Of a stretch of DNA of 64,000 nucleotides, positions 1 through 11,234 are shown one piece after another (the first letter of the stretch is position 1; every line of letters starts with the position of its first letter). The notes beneath the pieces were generated by a model, which saw only the letters and a list, made by a program, of their open reading frames with translations, had not been told where the DNA came from and ran no database searches. Origin of the DNA: Brassica napus. Lineage: Eukaryota; Streptophyta; Magnoliopsida; Brassicales; Brassicaceae. The stretch lies in NCBI RefSeq assembly GCF_020379485.1, contig NC_063438.1, forward strand, positions 4,422,024 to 4,486,023, given 5' to 3'. The translations under genes were made by a program, and so were the position numbers.

Positions 1-1
1 T

Positions 2-632
2 ATGATCATTGCCGGCGAATGGAAGATCTCCGGCGACGGTAGCTGGAACTTTTCCATCGACAAACACCAAATGTCGAGGATTGTCACACTTAGCCCCTCC
101 ATGACGTTGTTAGAACTGCAGAACAATGTCTTGAATGAGTTCTTTCCTAACAAACAAACACGCCAGAAGCCTCTTTGAGCTACTGGCCTCCGAACTCTAA
201 AGAACTGGCAACGGGCATCTCAACCCCACCCGTCATCCTCACACACGATGGTTCTGTTTGTTTCTTCTACCGGCATTTCGAGTTACAGAGGGGCATGAAC
301 TTGTTTGTCACCTTCAAACAGCAGTCGGAACCCATAAACACGAGTCAAGTTGATGAAAATCTATTCCCATTCACCACTCCCAAACAGCCTATCACAAAAC
401 CCCCCCCCCCCCTCTACTCAACCGCTATTCCGGTCCTCGTCCCCCTGCATCCGGACTTTCCCCGCCTTCTACCGCCGCGTCTAAAATCCCTGGATTTTCC
501 CTTTTCCCTGACGATGATTTATTTGGAGCCAGCCCTTCTAAGCCATCTAACACAACCACCAGCCCTCACTCAGCTCCTTCCAAGATCCGACGTTTCTCAC
601 TTATTGATGAAACTGTTCTCTGTAGCGACGAG
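2..632 (+). pseudogene. Frame-broken N-terminal part of the MULE transposase
   Basis: The usual N-terminal region of plant MuDR transposases is recognisable but spread over three frames. It starts with ATG at 2 (MIIAGEWKISGDG) and runs in that frame to a stop at 176-178. It continues in the next frame from about 175 (LSYWPPNSKELATGI) to the C-tract. After the run of 13 C at 400-412 it continues in the frame of the downstream transposase (GFSLFPDDDLFGASPSKP and onward). Two single-base-scale indels therefore separate the parts. Either the copy is decayed, or one break, at the homopolymer, is a sequencing error. The region upstream of the first frameshift resembles the PB1-like N-terminal domain of MULE transposases, though I call that by position rather than by a clear motif. 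Confidence 0.7.
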
Positions 633-3135
633 ATGCTAGAAGAGATGTTCAAAGCAGACTCCGACAACCTCCCCGATAGTTGGCAAATAGATGCTGAGGA
701 GGAGGAGGTTAGCGGTCCTGACAGTCCCCTTCCTCCTGGTTTTGAAGAAGTGCAACCACGTGGTTATGACCATGACTTCTGGGACCCTTTGATTGCTAAA
801 CATCTTGGTGGATCTGATGCGGAACAGGTTATTGCCGGCATAGATGTTCCAAAAACGGCTCCACACAGTATCCACACTGAAACATCACCTGCAGAGCAGC
901 CAACCAACCAGAAGCCTGATCCTGAAGATCCTACCTCACACCATCATAGTTTCCCCCATGTATACCCTAATCCTATGGACACCCGCACGCCTCAATCAGT
1001 TCCCTCACCGCACCGAAGGTATCCATATGGACAGACCGCTACACCTTCTGCCGGAGAACAACCCCCGCAAAATCCACATGGACAATCTACTTTCACTCCC
1101 GTTGGTGTACACAAATCCACTACTCCACATGTACACTCATCGCCGTCCACGCGTACACCACCAGGCCGTCCCAACAACCCCTCCCAAGTCCCACCTTCGA
1201 CTCCGCCGCTGCGCGAGACCAGGCTACTCTCAGAGATTAGTGATGAGGAATTCGACGTCCCACCACTCTTTGACGATCTTTCTTACGAAACTGAGGATGT
1301 TCCTGACTTGAATTGGGAGGATAGCGGCGAGGAACCATTCGTGGGGAAACTGTATGCAACAAAGCAGGATTGTCAAATTGGGCTTGCTATCTACGCAATC
1401 AAGGAGCAGTTCTACTTCAGGCAAACCCGAACCACTAGGCATTCCTTTGTGCTTAGTTGTCATGATACTAAGTGTGATTGGCGCATACTGGCGAAGGAGC
1501 TAACCAACTGTGGTTACTACACCATCAAAAAGGCCCAGCTTGATCACACCTGCACCATTGACACACGCAACCTATACAGGAAGAAGGCCACTTCCAAAGT
1601 CATTGCCCACATATATCGCTCTCGCTACACCGAACCCAACAACGGCCCTAAATCACTACAGCTTCAGCAGATGCTATTGGAAGACCTCCGCATAGATGCT
1701 TCCTACATGAAATGCCATAGGGCCAAAGGGCAAGCGGTGGATAACACTATTGGAAATGCTGAGGATTCATTCCTCAACATCGCCTTCTATTTTGAGAGGC
1801 TTAAAGCAACCAACCCAGGCACGGTTACTGCAATCGAAACCGAGCCTGATATAGAAGGCAACACACGTTTTCTCTATGGCTTTCTGGCCTTTGGTGCTTC
1901 GATACAGGGCTTCCGGCGCCTACGCAAGGTTCTTATTATTGATGGGACACACCTTTCCGGGAAATATAAGGGGGTACTACTCACGGCTAGTGGTCAAGAC
2001 GGTAACTTCCAAGTCTTCCCTCTAGCTTTTGCTGTCGTCGATGGCGAATCAGAACATGCCTGGACCTGGTTCCTCACCAAACTTGAGCGGATCATTGCAG
2101 ATTCAAATTCACTCACCATCATCTCTGATCGTCACTCCTCTATCATCAAAGCCAAGCTAGCAGCATTCCCAAAGGCACATCATGGAGCTTGCATTGTCCA
2201 CTTAATGCGTAACGTTATCTCACGCTTCAAAAACAAAGGTCTTGCAAAGATGGTGTGTGAGGCTGCATTTTCTTACAGGCGGAAAGATTTTGATCTCAAC
2301 TTCACAAAAATCAGGCAGGCCAATGGGGAATGTGCCACCTACCTAGAAGGAATCGGGACTTCAAAGTGGTCTCGAACTTACTTCACAGGAGATCGTTACA
2401 ACCTTTTAACCAGCAACACAGCAGAGCAGCTCAACAACGCCCTTACCCAATCCAGGTCTTCACCCATAATTGAGTTATTCATGTTCATCCAACGCATGTT
2501 GACTCGCTGGTTCTCTGCTAGAAGGACCAAATCCGCCAAGTGTCGTGGTTTTGTAACACCCGAGGTTGAGAAGGTTATGGGGACACATATCAGGCTCACA
2601 AAAGGCAGCAAGATAGCTAGCATCAACACCTGGAGCTATCAAGTTAGGGGCCTGTTCGGCCATCCCAACACTGTCTCCTTAGAAAACAAAGTATGCACCT
2701 GCCAGGTTTTCCAGAAGCTCAAAATCCCATGCGGCCACGCTCTTCTAGCTGCTGATTCCATAGGTCTCCCCTATGTTCAGCTTTTTGGTGACTGCTACAA
2801 AACAAAGACATGGATTGAAACATACGCAGGGGTTATCTACCCTGACGCTCCCATTGGAGACTTCCCCATACCTGCAACAATTACTTCTGTGATCATGCTT
2901 CCACCTCAGACTCGTCGTCCATCAGGCCGCCCAAGGGACAAGCGCGTCACCTCAACCGGCGAGATCCCGGTAATGGAAAAAATTCCCTTCTTGTGTTACA
3001 CACATGCTATAACTGGCCCTAAACTATACTGATGTTTAATGGCAGGCACCCAAGAAGAAAAAACTAGTCCCTAACAAATGCGGCCGTTGTGGAGGTACTG
3101 GCCACAACAGGACCAACTGTGTTCGCCCAATCTGA
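633..3135 (+). CDS. MuDR/MULE transposase, two exons (633-2969, 3046-3135)
   Basis: This is a DDE transposase for a Mutator-like element, expected to bind element ends and cut DNA in the nucleus. From the internal ATG at 633 it gives 808 residues. Residues 1-215 are acidic and proline-rich. Residues about 225-295 match the plant MuDR zinc-binding region (CHDTKCDW). The RNase H-like core has Asp437 (IIDGTH), Asp499 (ISDRH) and Glu598 (NTAEQLNN), with a C-x2-H pair (CIVH) between the last two. A SWIM zinc finger follows with C688, C690, C700 and H702. A 76-bp GT-AG intron (2970-3045) restores phase 0 to a final exon that is basic (KKKK) and carries a C-x2-C-x4-H-x4-C zinc knuckle. All catalytic residues are present, but the normal N-terminus is frame-broken just upstream, so activity is doubtful. 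Confidence 0.85.
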
Positions 3136-4671
3136 ATGTGGTTAATACTATATCCATGACTCTTCTCTCATGGATAGCGAATTCACCTATCCTTCATTTT
3201 TTGGTTTTCTTGAGCATTTAAACATGTAATAACTTTATCTAACATGCTATGCCTTCTGTGCCATCCCCCGGATTTATGTAATGTCTATTTTTGGATTGTC
3301 TATCGGGATATTCAAGACATCTTTTGCCACTTACGTTGAGTTTCCACCTATCCACATGTACACTTAATATACGGTATATCCGTGTGTACAATCGGAACAT
3401 CCAATCCAGACACATACTTCTTCACTTCTCATCAAATATTACGCACACGTGTTCACCTCACACGATTTAGGAAAAAACAATTACAAAACACCTCGCGCTG
3501 AAACATGTACTTTCAGAGTTCATCCAACCACATTTACATGCATCATAACTCTTTCGTACATATGTACATTCACTTTTAACGTATCCACATGTACAGCTAC
3601 CATATGGTATGCACATGTGTACAGCCCTAACCATCCACTACACACTGACACTTCTTAACTTCTCATAAAATCCAGTTTGAAATCAATTCAATACGTTTAA
3701 CATAAAAACAGCAACTCCAAACATGTGCTTCGCCTTCACACTTCATCCAAACACATTTACATGCTAAGATTCTGACTAACATGTACTAGATACGGGGTAT
3801 AGCTAACATGTAATTGTTCCACGGTTTAAAGGAAGTCTCCTCTTCTTTCTCGGGCCATTCCGAACATCTGATGTTCTGAATATCCATTTGTACAATTACA
3901 AAACACCTCGCGCTGAAACATGTACTTTCAGAGTTCATCCAACCATATTTACATGCATCCTAACTCTTTCCTCCATATGGACAGCCACTTTTAATGTATC
4001 CACATGTACAGCTACCATATGGTATGCACATGTGTACAGCCCTAACCATCCACTACACACTGACACTTCGTAACTTCTCATAAAATCATGTTTGAAATCA
4101 ATTCAATGCGTTTAACATAAACACAACAACTCGAAACATGTGCTTCGCCTTCACACTTCATCCAAACACATTTACATGCTAAGCTTCTGGCTAACTTGTA
4201 CTAGATATGGGGTATAGCTAACATGTAATTGCTCCAGTTACACAACACGGTTTAAAGGAAGTCTCCTCTTGTTTCTCGGGCCATTCAGAACATCTGATGT
4301 TCTGAATATCCACTTGTACAATCAAAACAACGATATTGTACACATGTACACACTTTCATTGTATCCATGTTCATACTGGGTGACCATACCGTCCATGTGT
4401 ACATCGGTAACATCATAAAATTGGGTTTGTTCCATTACATATTAGAGTACATGTTAACGTCCATGTGTACACCTACTCATCTGGCATTATACATGTACAC
4501 CTATTCTACTTTGCTGTACATGTGTACGACATTGAGCTACTCAGTTCTTACCCTATTCAACCTGCTAATAACAAATTACAAGAAGCCATAACAGTCAACA
4601 AACAAGCAAACACTTAATATCATACAAACCCCACATTATCCAATGTCTTCAAAAACCCGTCCACGTCCACT
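3136..4671. repeat. Spacer between convergent MULE genes with a ~415-bp tandem duplication
   Basis: No coding region is supported. A unit beginning ACAAAACACCTCGCGCTG occurs at 3481-3895 and again at 3896 to about 4323, with scattered substitutions and small indels. Both copies contain TATCCACATGTACAG followed by a CATATGG(T) block and ATGCACATGTGTACAGCC. Further ACATGTAC/ACATGTGTAC words continue to about 4530. This interval should hold the 3' untranslated regions and polyadenylation signals of both MULE genes. Confidence 0.8.
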
Positions 4672-7600
4672 TTAAACAAACACAACATAACAAAATAAAA
4701 CCAAATCCAACACCATCTCCTCTCCCACATACACTGGGACTACCCAATCCTTGTATATGTCCATGGCCCACTGCCTCCTCATTATGTCCACAAGGTCATC
4801 AGTCAAACCATCCATCCTAGGATGTGGGTTCCCCAAAGCATGAAGCTCCATCAATTTAACTGAAACCGGCCCGCAATCTCCGCTTCGCCGGTTCTCGTAA
4901 GCACCTCCCATTCTCTCAACCGTGAAAGACTCCAACCCATACGGTCCCGATTCCGGAACTGGACACACCTTCTCCACCAAAAAAGGTATCATCTTAGAGA
5001 CAGACTCCAACACACCACGCACCTCTTCCATGTTTTTCAGCCTTGGGTTTGGGTCTAGCACCAGCACACGCCAATCTGTGAGGCTTATGCATAGTCCGAC
5101 CCAGTGGTTGTCATCCCAAATCATTGGCGCATACAAAGTGTCGACGTCCACACCCCACTTCCTACCTTCCTTTGTTAGAAAACCCGAAAGCCGTCCATCG
5201 CCCAACACCCTCCCCCTGTTCCCCTTAGCTGCATTGAAAGCCCTAGTCTTCCCTTGCAAATGCGCTACAAACCATGGCGGGAGAAATAGGCAACGTCTTT
5301 CTTTTAGTGTGTCCTCATGCCTCGCTGCTATGTACTCCACCAAAGCTTCAATATGCTGTTTACACACGTGCTTAAATCAGCTTAACAAGAAACTAAATAA
5401 CCGAATTTTAGAAGCTAGACAAATATTCAACAAATACCTTTGTGGACACCCATTCCTGGGAAGTCGCAAGCTCTATGAAGAATTGGTTGTCCAAGTCAAA
5501 TTTTCCAGCATTTAGATGCAGCCTGCAATAACAACAACCAACATATAATCATAAATCACATCTTCCCAAACACCTCAAATACATCAAACAAAAATAATTT
5601 GGACTTACACTTTCGGGTTCCCAATCAACACATTTTCGAAGAAACGATAATCTGTATCTTCAGCCGTTGGAACAATCTTATCCATCGTGAATGGCTCTTT
5701 CGCCAACAGCAACGACGCCAGCTCGGCTTCCCTCTCAACTGGTTTGTGCTTCTCGCTCCTCTGGCACGGTGACGAGTCACTTAAATCCATCACTTGCTCA
5801 TCTACACTGCCATCAACGTCAGCACCCTCGCCCTCTACACCACTGCTCTGGCCATCTCTTACTGGCTGCACCGCAAGTGTGTCATCCTGCAAAATACCTC
5901 ACCCTCATTACCACTGTGTACGTACACATGTACATACCAAATCGGCTCACCAAACGCTTATCCACATGTACATACCTCTTCGGCATTAGCACAGTTTAAG
6001 CCGTCCCCCTCCGATATCAAACTGCCCTTCTTTGGTTCCTTTTTGTTGTCATCCTTAGCTTCTGTAACATCTTCCACCGCCCCAGACTACAGTCCACAAA
6101 GCAAAAACAAACAAATTAATCAGTCCATATGTACTCCGCAGCTGCTAATCCACATGTACGAACCTCGTCCTTATCAGCCCCTACACCATCACCAATTGGC
6201 TCCTTATTGCCGATATCCTCAGCTTCTTCAACATCTGTCCCCCGCGCTCTCTACAGAACAAAATGGGTTAACAAAATAACCCTACGATGAAAGTAATTCA
6301 CATGTCCGTACCTCTGCCCCCGCAGAACTGTCAGTTATTCGCTCCCCCCTTACGTCCCCAGTTGCCTCCACACTAGTCTACACGACCATATACAAACACA
6401 CAGTTTATGTCAATGCTTATTTCAAACATAGGTTGGCTACAATAAAACACCAGTGCACCTTCTCTACCTGGTCCTGTGGTTCTTCAATCAGGTTCCCTAC
6501 ATGGCTTGCATCCCCAGCAGCTTCCATGCCCTGTTCGCACAAAACACGAGATATAAATCCATGTGTTCAAGGGTTTTACACAAAAAACATAGTCCACATG
6601 TACAGACGGTTTAAAAAAATTAATCCACATGTACAACAACTTCCACAAGTACATACCTCTGTCACCAACGCTACTTTTTCATCTCCCACTTTCACCACGG
6701 CATTGTCAGTAGTCTACAATAAGGGATACAAACACACATTTTACGCCACTGTTTTTTTAACACATAGATAGACTACAATCATCACCACGGCACCTTATTT
6801 ACCTTCTCTTCGGGCCCTTGGATCAGCTTTCCTCTCTGGCTTGCATCACCAACAGCTTCCCTGCCCTGTACATACAGAAAACAAAATATAAGGTTATGTG
6901 TGCAATTACTTTTAAAAAAAAACTCTATCCACGTGTACACAAGGTCTAACTCACCACCTTGTCCATGTGTACTTGGGGTTCAATTCCATCTAACCCACTT
7001 GCCTTCTCACCAAATCCAGTGGGCTTCCTACCCTCATTCTCAGCTCCTGCACCCGCCCCCTCTCTCGTGATAACACCCACCAGCCTATTAAGCTCCCCGA
7101 AATCCTAACAAACAGACAACAAACTTATTAAAAGGATCTCGAATGTTATATGGCAAGCTATACAAGAAAACCTACCACTTCAGTCCCGCAGTCAACTACC
7201 GCCCCAGGTATGCCTACATCACCTGCTTCATCACTTCCCTGCTCAACATAAGACACCGGGTAAGCATTGCCAACAACAACCCCACCAGTTTTGCTCCCTA
7301 CCTCTTCCTCAGTTACGTAGAATGTGTTGCTCCCACTACCAAATTGTACCACATGAGTCTGTTCACGTCCGTCAACTTTCTCACTATACAACAGTGGGAT
7401 CTCATCTCCTTCCTTTAGAGCCGTGGACCTACTGCCGCCACCTAACTCGTCTTCCATTTCATCCGAACCTTTATGTGTTCCCTCTTGGTCGCTTCCCCCA
7501 AAAATATCCCCGGAAACAACAGGACGGACCCTCTTCCTTCTACTAAGCAATCCCCTGCTGCTTGACAACTTCCCTATGCTTTTAGCCTTATATTTCTTCA

Positions 7601-9466
7601 ACATCCTGCCTTGCTTCTCTACTACCTTGTTAAGTCTGCCCAGCTCTTTTTTTAACTCCCCCACAGCATCCAACAGGACCTCGTACTTATCCCCTACTTC
7701 GGGCCCTTTCCGACTAAAGTACCTGCTGAGCCTCCTCTGCTTCATCACGGGCCCCGCCTCTGCATTGTGAGTTAGTTTTCTAATTTTTCATTTCACTTCA
7801 TTCGCAGTTGGGTCATGGACATATAGAGGCTCCCCGGCATCACCACCACCCCACTCCCCCTTCTCGAACTTGTGGCCAGATTTCAAAAGCCCCACCATGT
7901 ACGACACTTTACGGTCCAGAATCTCGCAGTCAAACACACCCCACCCATCATCTCTGTCCTCGTGGACATCCACCATTGGGAGAACCGTGAACTGAAAAAA
8001 AAACACACACCGTTTGTTAGAATTTCGGAAAAGACCATTGTTATAACATGTACATGTGTACAAAAACAAAATTTTTATCCATAAAAAACCCAGAACCAAC
8101 TCTATCCACATGTACGCCCATCACATTATATCCCTCACTACACACATCACCAACTATATCCCCATGTACCCCTATCACAAATATATGTCTATACCAACAA
8201 AACCAATTGTCTCCCCATGTACACACATCACATTATATCCACAGCGCCCTATACAGTAACCCCTTATCCACCTAACCCAGTGTCAGAAAACAGAGAACTG
8301 ACCTTCGGATTGTTCTCCGCAGAAAGCACATCAGTAAGCACCAGCCCCGTATGTGTGGGCAGCTTGTCCCCAATATAACTCAGCAGTGTTACACTGTCAT
8401 CGCCTCGAAGCCTGTCAAGTAGAACCGGTATGGCTTCAAACGCCCAAAGCTGCAGAGCCAGGGGAAAACCAAGTAGGAATTTGGAATCCTGCCTAAGCTG
8501 CGCGCAGAATGCACCTTCTGGATCATCGCATTTTCCCAGCACCTTCTTCGCCGGTAACATCGTGCTTATCGTCCACCAAAAGGACTCACGCCCCCACTGA
8601 AAGGAGAAGAACTTGTCTAGGTTTTCCACCAGCTTCACATACTGCAACGTCGGCTTTGGCTTTTGTATTTTCGGCATCAGCACCCCATCCACTATGATGA
8701 TCAGGCAAATTCTGAACTTTTTTTCCTGTGACATAATTGACTCACCAGCGACCATGGCTGCGAGGTCATCTACAGTCAAGTTACGCCTTCCTCCAAACAA
8801 CTTGTCCCAGAAAACATAATCTGCTTTCTTAGGCTTCGCTTTATCATCTACCTCATATCCCGGCTCGAACTCCCCACAAGGCAACCCAGTAACATGGCCA
8901 AACTCCGCCAGCGAAAACCTAGTCGGACCTCCACCAAATACAGGCCACATCTCAAACCGTTTCTTTGTTACCAACTGCCTACAAAGCATCCCATGTACCA
9001 ACTTCCCTGAGAACGCGCACCTCCGCACTGGTAACCTGAAGAGAGACCCGAAGCAGGAGCACAACAACCTTTCCATCTCGACTGAACCTTCAAGCACATC
9101 CCTCACCAGGAGGAGGAACTCCAGCGACGAATAGCAGTTATTCCTGTTGCTTGGGTATCGGTCGGTGGTAAAAAGCCGACTTGGTAGCCTCTCATTAACA
9201 GTCGCCGCCGTACCTAAGTCCAAGAAACACCATAAGTACCGAAACTAAACCAACTTTACAAAATAGCGAAGGAACTACTTCCTCACTAACCTACAACCAC
9301 GCCTTTGCCTGACCTCTTACTCTTCGCCGTCGCCGCCGTCCCTAAGTTCAAAAAACACATTAAAGACAGAACCTAAACCAAACGAACTTTACAAAATAGC
9401 CAAGGAACAACTTTGTCACTAACCTTCAACCAGGCCTTTGCCTGACCTCTTTCTCTTCGCCGTCAT
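4672..9466 (-). CDS. DUF1985 / Ulp1-like cysteine protease gene of the MULE, 15 exons
   Basis: The spliced frame encodes 1141 residues: 9424-9466, 9291-9341, 8303-9213, 7797-7991, 7176-7757, 6955-7104, 6803-6865, 6657-6713, 6468-6530, 6312-6377, 6164-6250, 5976-6086, 5609-5886, 5438-5522, 4672-5355. All junctions are GT-AG and keep phase. The least certain is 7758-7796, a 39-bp gap that is short for a plant intron; a donor about 20 bp farther upstream is possible. The N-terminus is basic. Exon 3 holds a DUF1985 domain. Exon 5 starts with a likely coiled coil (ELKKELGRLNKVVEKQ). Exons 7-12 are short and acidic. Exons 13-15 form the C48 protease fold with His998 (DDNHWVGL), Asp1015 (LVLDPNP) and Cys1075 (SGDCGPVSV), so the catalytic triad is complete. 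The family resembles SUMO proteases, but its role in these elements is unknown. A TATA-like TTTATAATT lies at 9512-9520, about 50 bp before the ATG. Confidence 0.85.
5976..6865 (-). repeat. Array of short phase-0 exons with related sequence inside the Ulp1-like gene
   Basis: Six consecutive exons of 63, 57, 63, 66, 87 and 111 bp each begin and end in phase 0. Introns between them are 61-126 bp. The two 63-bp exons are clear relatives: GREAVGDASQRGKLIQGPEEK (6803-6865) and GMEAAGDASHVGNLIEEPQDQ (6468-6530) agree at more than half of their positions. The 87- and 111-bp exons share an EDxxEAxD...NKKEP-like block. Donors at 5975, 6163 and 6311 continue directly into TACATGTG or a one-base variant, and the donor at 6656 reads GTATGTACTTGTGG. 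This is the expected product of repeated exon-plus-intron duplication. Confidence 0.75.
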
Positions 9467-9470
9467 CGCC
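9206..9470 (-). repeat. Tandem duplication of first exon and intron of the Ulp1-like gene
   Basis: Two units of about 130 bp run head to tail. Each contains an exon reading KRSGKG-(L/V)-V and a following intron that starts GTTAGTGA and ends in CTTAG. Exon 1 (9424-9466) encodes MTAKRKRSGKGLVE. Exon 2 (9291-9341) encodes GTAATAKSKRSGKGVVV and then joins GTAATV at exon 3. Both junctions are phase 1, so the duplication adds 17 residues without breaking the frame. Confidence 0.8.
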
Positions 9471-9609
9471 TACCGTTGTTCGTCGTCTCTATCGCCGCCG
9501 AGGAAGGAAAAAATTATAAAGAACCGATGAAAAAAAAAAGTTACAGTTTCACCTTTTTACGGGCCCAAAGCGAGCAAATTCGCTAAAAAAAACGTCTTTT
9601 TCAAATCCA

Positions 9610-10294
9610 CCAATCGTGTACCATCGATTTCAAAATTCAAAACCGTAAAAGAGATTAACCAGAACAATTTGTTGTTTTACCACCATGCCCACGCCTAGTT
9701 TCACTTTATTAGGGTTACTATGGACTTTGACCACAATAATGTGTGTCAGTAGCAACATCTGTTCTAGCATGTAATAAAAACTCAATAAGTGCCTATTTAT
9801 GAAAATCACTCTTTTACAAAAGACACAACTTTTCAACATAAGTGAAACTCACAACCTTTGGAATTAATTGGAATTGCTATTATTAGTAGATTAGTTAGCA
9901 ATTATGATATGGACGCAACCAAAACAGTATATCTACCTTCTTCTTCCATATGTGTTGTATTTTTACTTGTTTCTCCACGTGAGTTTGTTAAGCGTCACTT
10001 TATTTCTCATTTTTAGGATGTGCCAGAGGCTTAAGCTCTTGCAGATAAATATGGAATCAAAGTTTCGTGAGACCGTATGTCATGGCTCTGGAATATACGC
10101 AGCGTTGATCAATTTCATTGGCTGACTTTTATGGATTTCTCTTACAAAGTACCAAGACGACTCTGAACGTAGAGGAATTTTATTCTTTTCAACTGCTAAA
10201 TATATTTATTAAATGATTGCAGATGCAGTCTTATCATGCGGTACACTTAAGGCTCAGGGAGGTTTTAAAGCATCCAATTTCTAGAGGACGTCAA
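9610..10294. other. AT-rich spacer right of the MULE; no gene
   Basis: No supported gene. On the plus strand at 10017-10135 and 10223-10294 there are exon-like stretches preceded by AG (for example DVPEA, then a stop, then ALADKYGIKVS). They contain in-frame stops and match no family I recognise. They may be remnants of a captured or decayed gene. Confidence 0.4.
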
Positions 10295-10299
10295 GTTTT

Positions 10300-10630
10300 T
10301 ATAACGCCCGACTGTCCACGCCTAATGGGCCACCTACGCTTGCTCTCTGGACCCGTGGATCCCATCTCGTGTTTACTGTCCCTGCAATCAACATATGACT
10401 TTCTCCTGTATTTTGGTTTCACTCGCACAGTATCACGAATCACTTTCCGATAGGTCACCCATCTTTTTTTTTTTTTTTTTCACTCATCCTTTCACTACTG
10501 CATTCTAAGCACGCTTAATTTTAGAGTTCTAAACGGATATGTGAAGAAAAAGATAAATCAATTTTGATGACATAGGTAATCAAATCAAGTTTCTTAAACA
10601 TTTTCATATATCATAAGTCGGGATGCTACA
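10300..10630. mobile_element. Solo LTR of a TRIM-type element with 5S rRNA-like segment (Cassandra-like)
   Basis: A 331-bp unit begins TATAACGCCCG and ends GGGATGCTACA, near the TG...CA ends of an LTR with the first G mutated. It is flanked by the 5-bp direct repeat GTTTT at 10295-10299 and 10631-10635. Near 10451-10545 it carries AGGTCACCCATC, then AAGCACGCTTAATTTTAGAGTTCT. These resemble the reverse complement of plant 5S rRNA, including the internal promoter C-box region (compare AGAACTCCGAAGTTAAGCGTGCTT). 5S-derived LTRs define Cassandra TRIMs. A T-run of 17 at 10465-10481 interrupts the segment. No second LTR or internal region is present. Confidence 0.7.
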
Positions 10631-10635
10631 GTTTT

Positions 10636-11181
10636 ACTAAGAGTAAGTCTGGGATTATTATCAACTATTCTTACTGTGTTTAAACCTATACGAGTCTCTC
10701 TCATCCTCGCTGATGAGTGATGCCTAAAAGTAGTATAGGCAATTAGTGTATACGAACCAAACAAATATGATTTGCTAAAAAAATTGTTTCCCATAAGTAT
10801 TATTAGAACTATTTTCTTTGATTGCGTTAGTTGACGTCCAAGCAAAAATCAGACGATCCATAAATCACCAATTATGCCAATTTTTTCACCTAGGCATTGG
10901 GGATTTACGATAACAACTACTAGTTTCGTCCATATCTATGTTTTTCTTTAACCATACCTAATGATTCAGTAAAAAATAAAAAGTAGACAGGTTAGGATTG
11001 TTGAAACTTCTTTTGGTATGTGATTGGAAATGATTTGTACGTCTCCTGTGATGGGTCCACCTTTTAATTTTGTCACAATGCATTAATAAGTGATGCCTAT
11101 TCGTTGCTTTATAGTTCCTGGATCAAGACCACGGAGATCTTGAGTTACTTGCATCTCCTAATTCTCTTTTATTTTTGCCAG

Positions 11182-11234
<53 letters not shown>

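Larger units (their letters stand above)
1..9600. mobile_element. Mutator-like element of Kaonashi (Ulp1-carrying) type, left end outside window
   Basis: The element holds a MuDR-family transposase on the plus strand and a convergent DUF1985/Ulp1 protease gene on the minus strand. That gene pair is known from plant Kaonashi-type MULEs. The window opens inside the transposase coding region, so the left terminus is not visible. The right terminus is not resolved: the protease gene starts at 9466, and sequence resembling an element edge (A-rich runs, then ordinary AT-rich DNA) lies near 9500-9620. I see no long terminal inverted repeat, and many Kaonashi elements lack one. A short motif, TCCACATGTAC, recurs across 1124-8115 and I did not find it in the rest of the window. 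The right boundary is an estimate. Confidence 0.8.

Noticed and set aside
9630..9839. Short open frame on the minus strand right of the MULE
   Set aside because: Low-complexity, no domain, no splice or promoter context, and AT-driven composition.
10017..10294. Captured gene fragment (ALADKYGIKVS, then DAVLSCGTLKAQGG)
   Set aside because: In-frame stops and no recognisable family. Mentioned only as a possible remnant.
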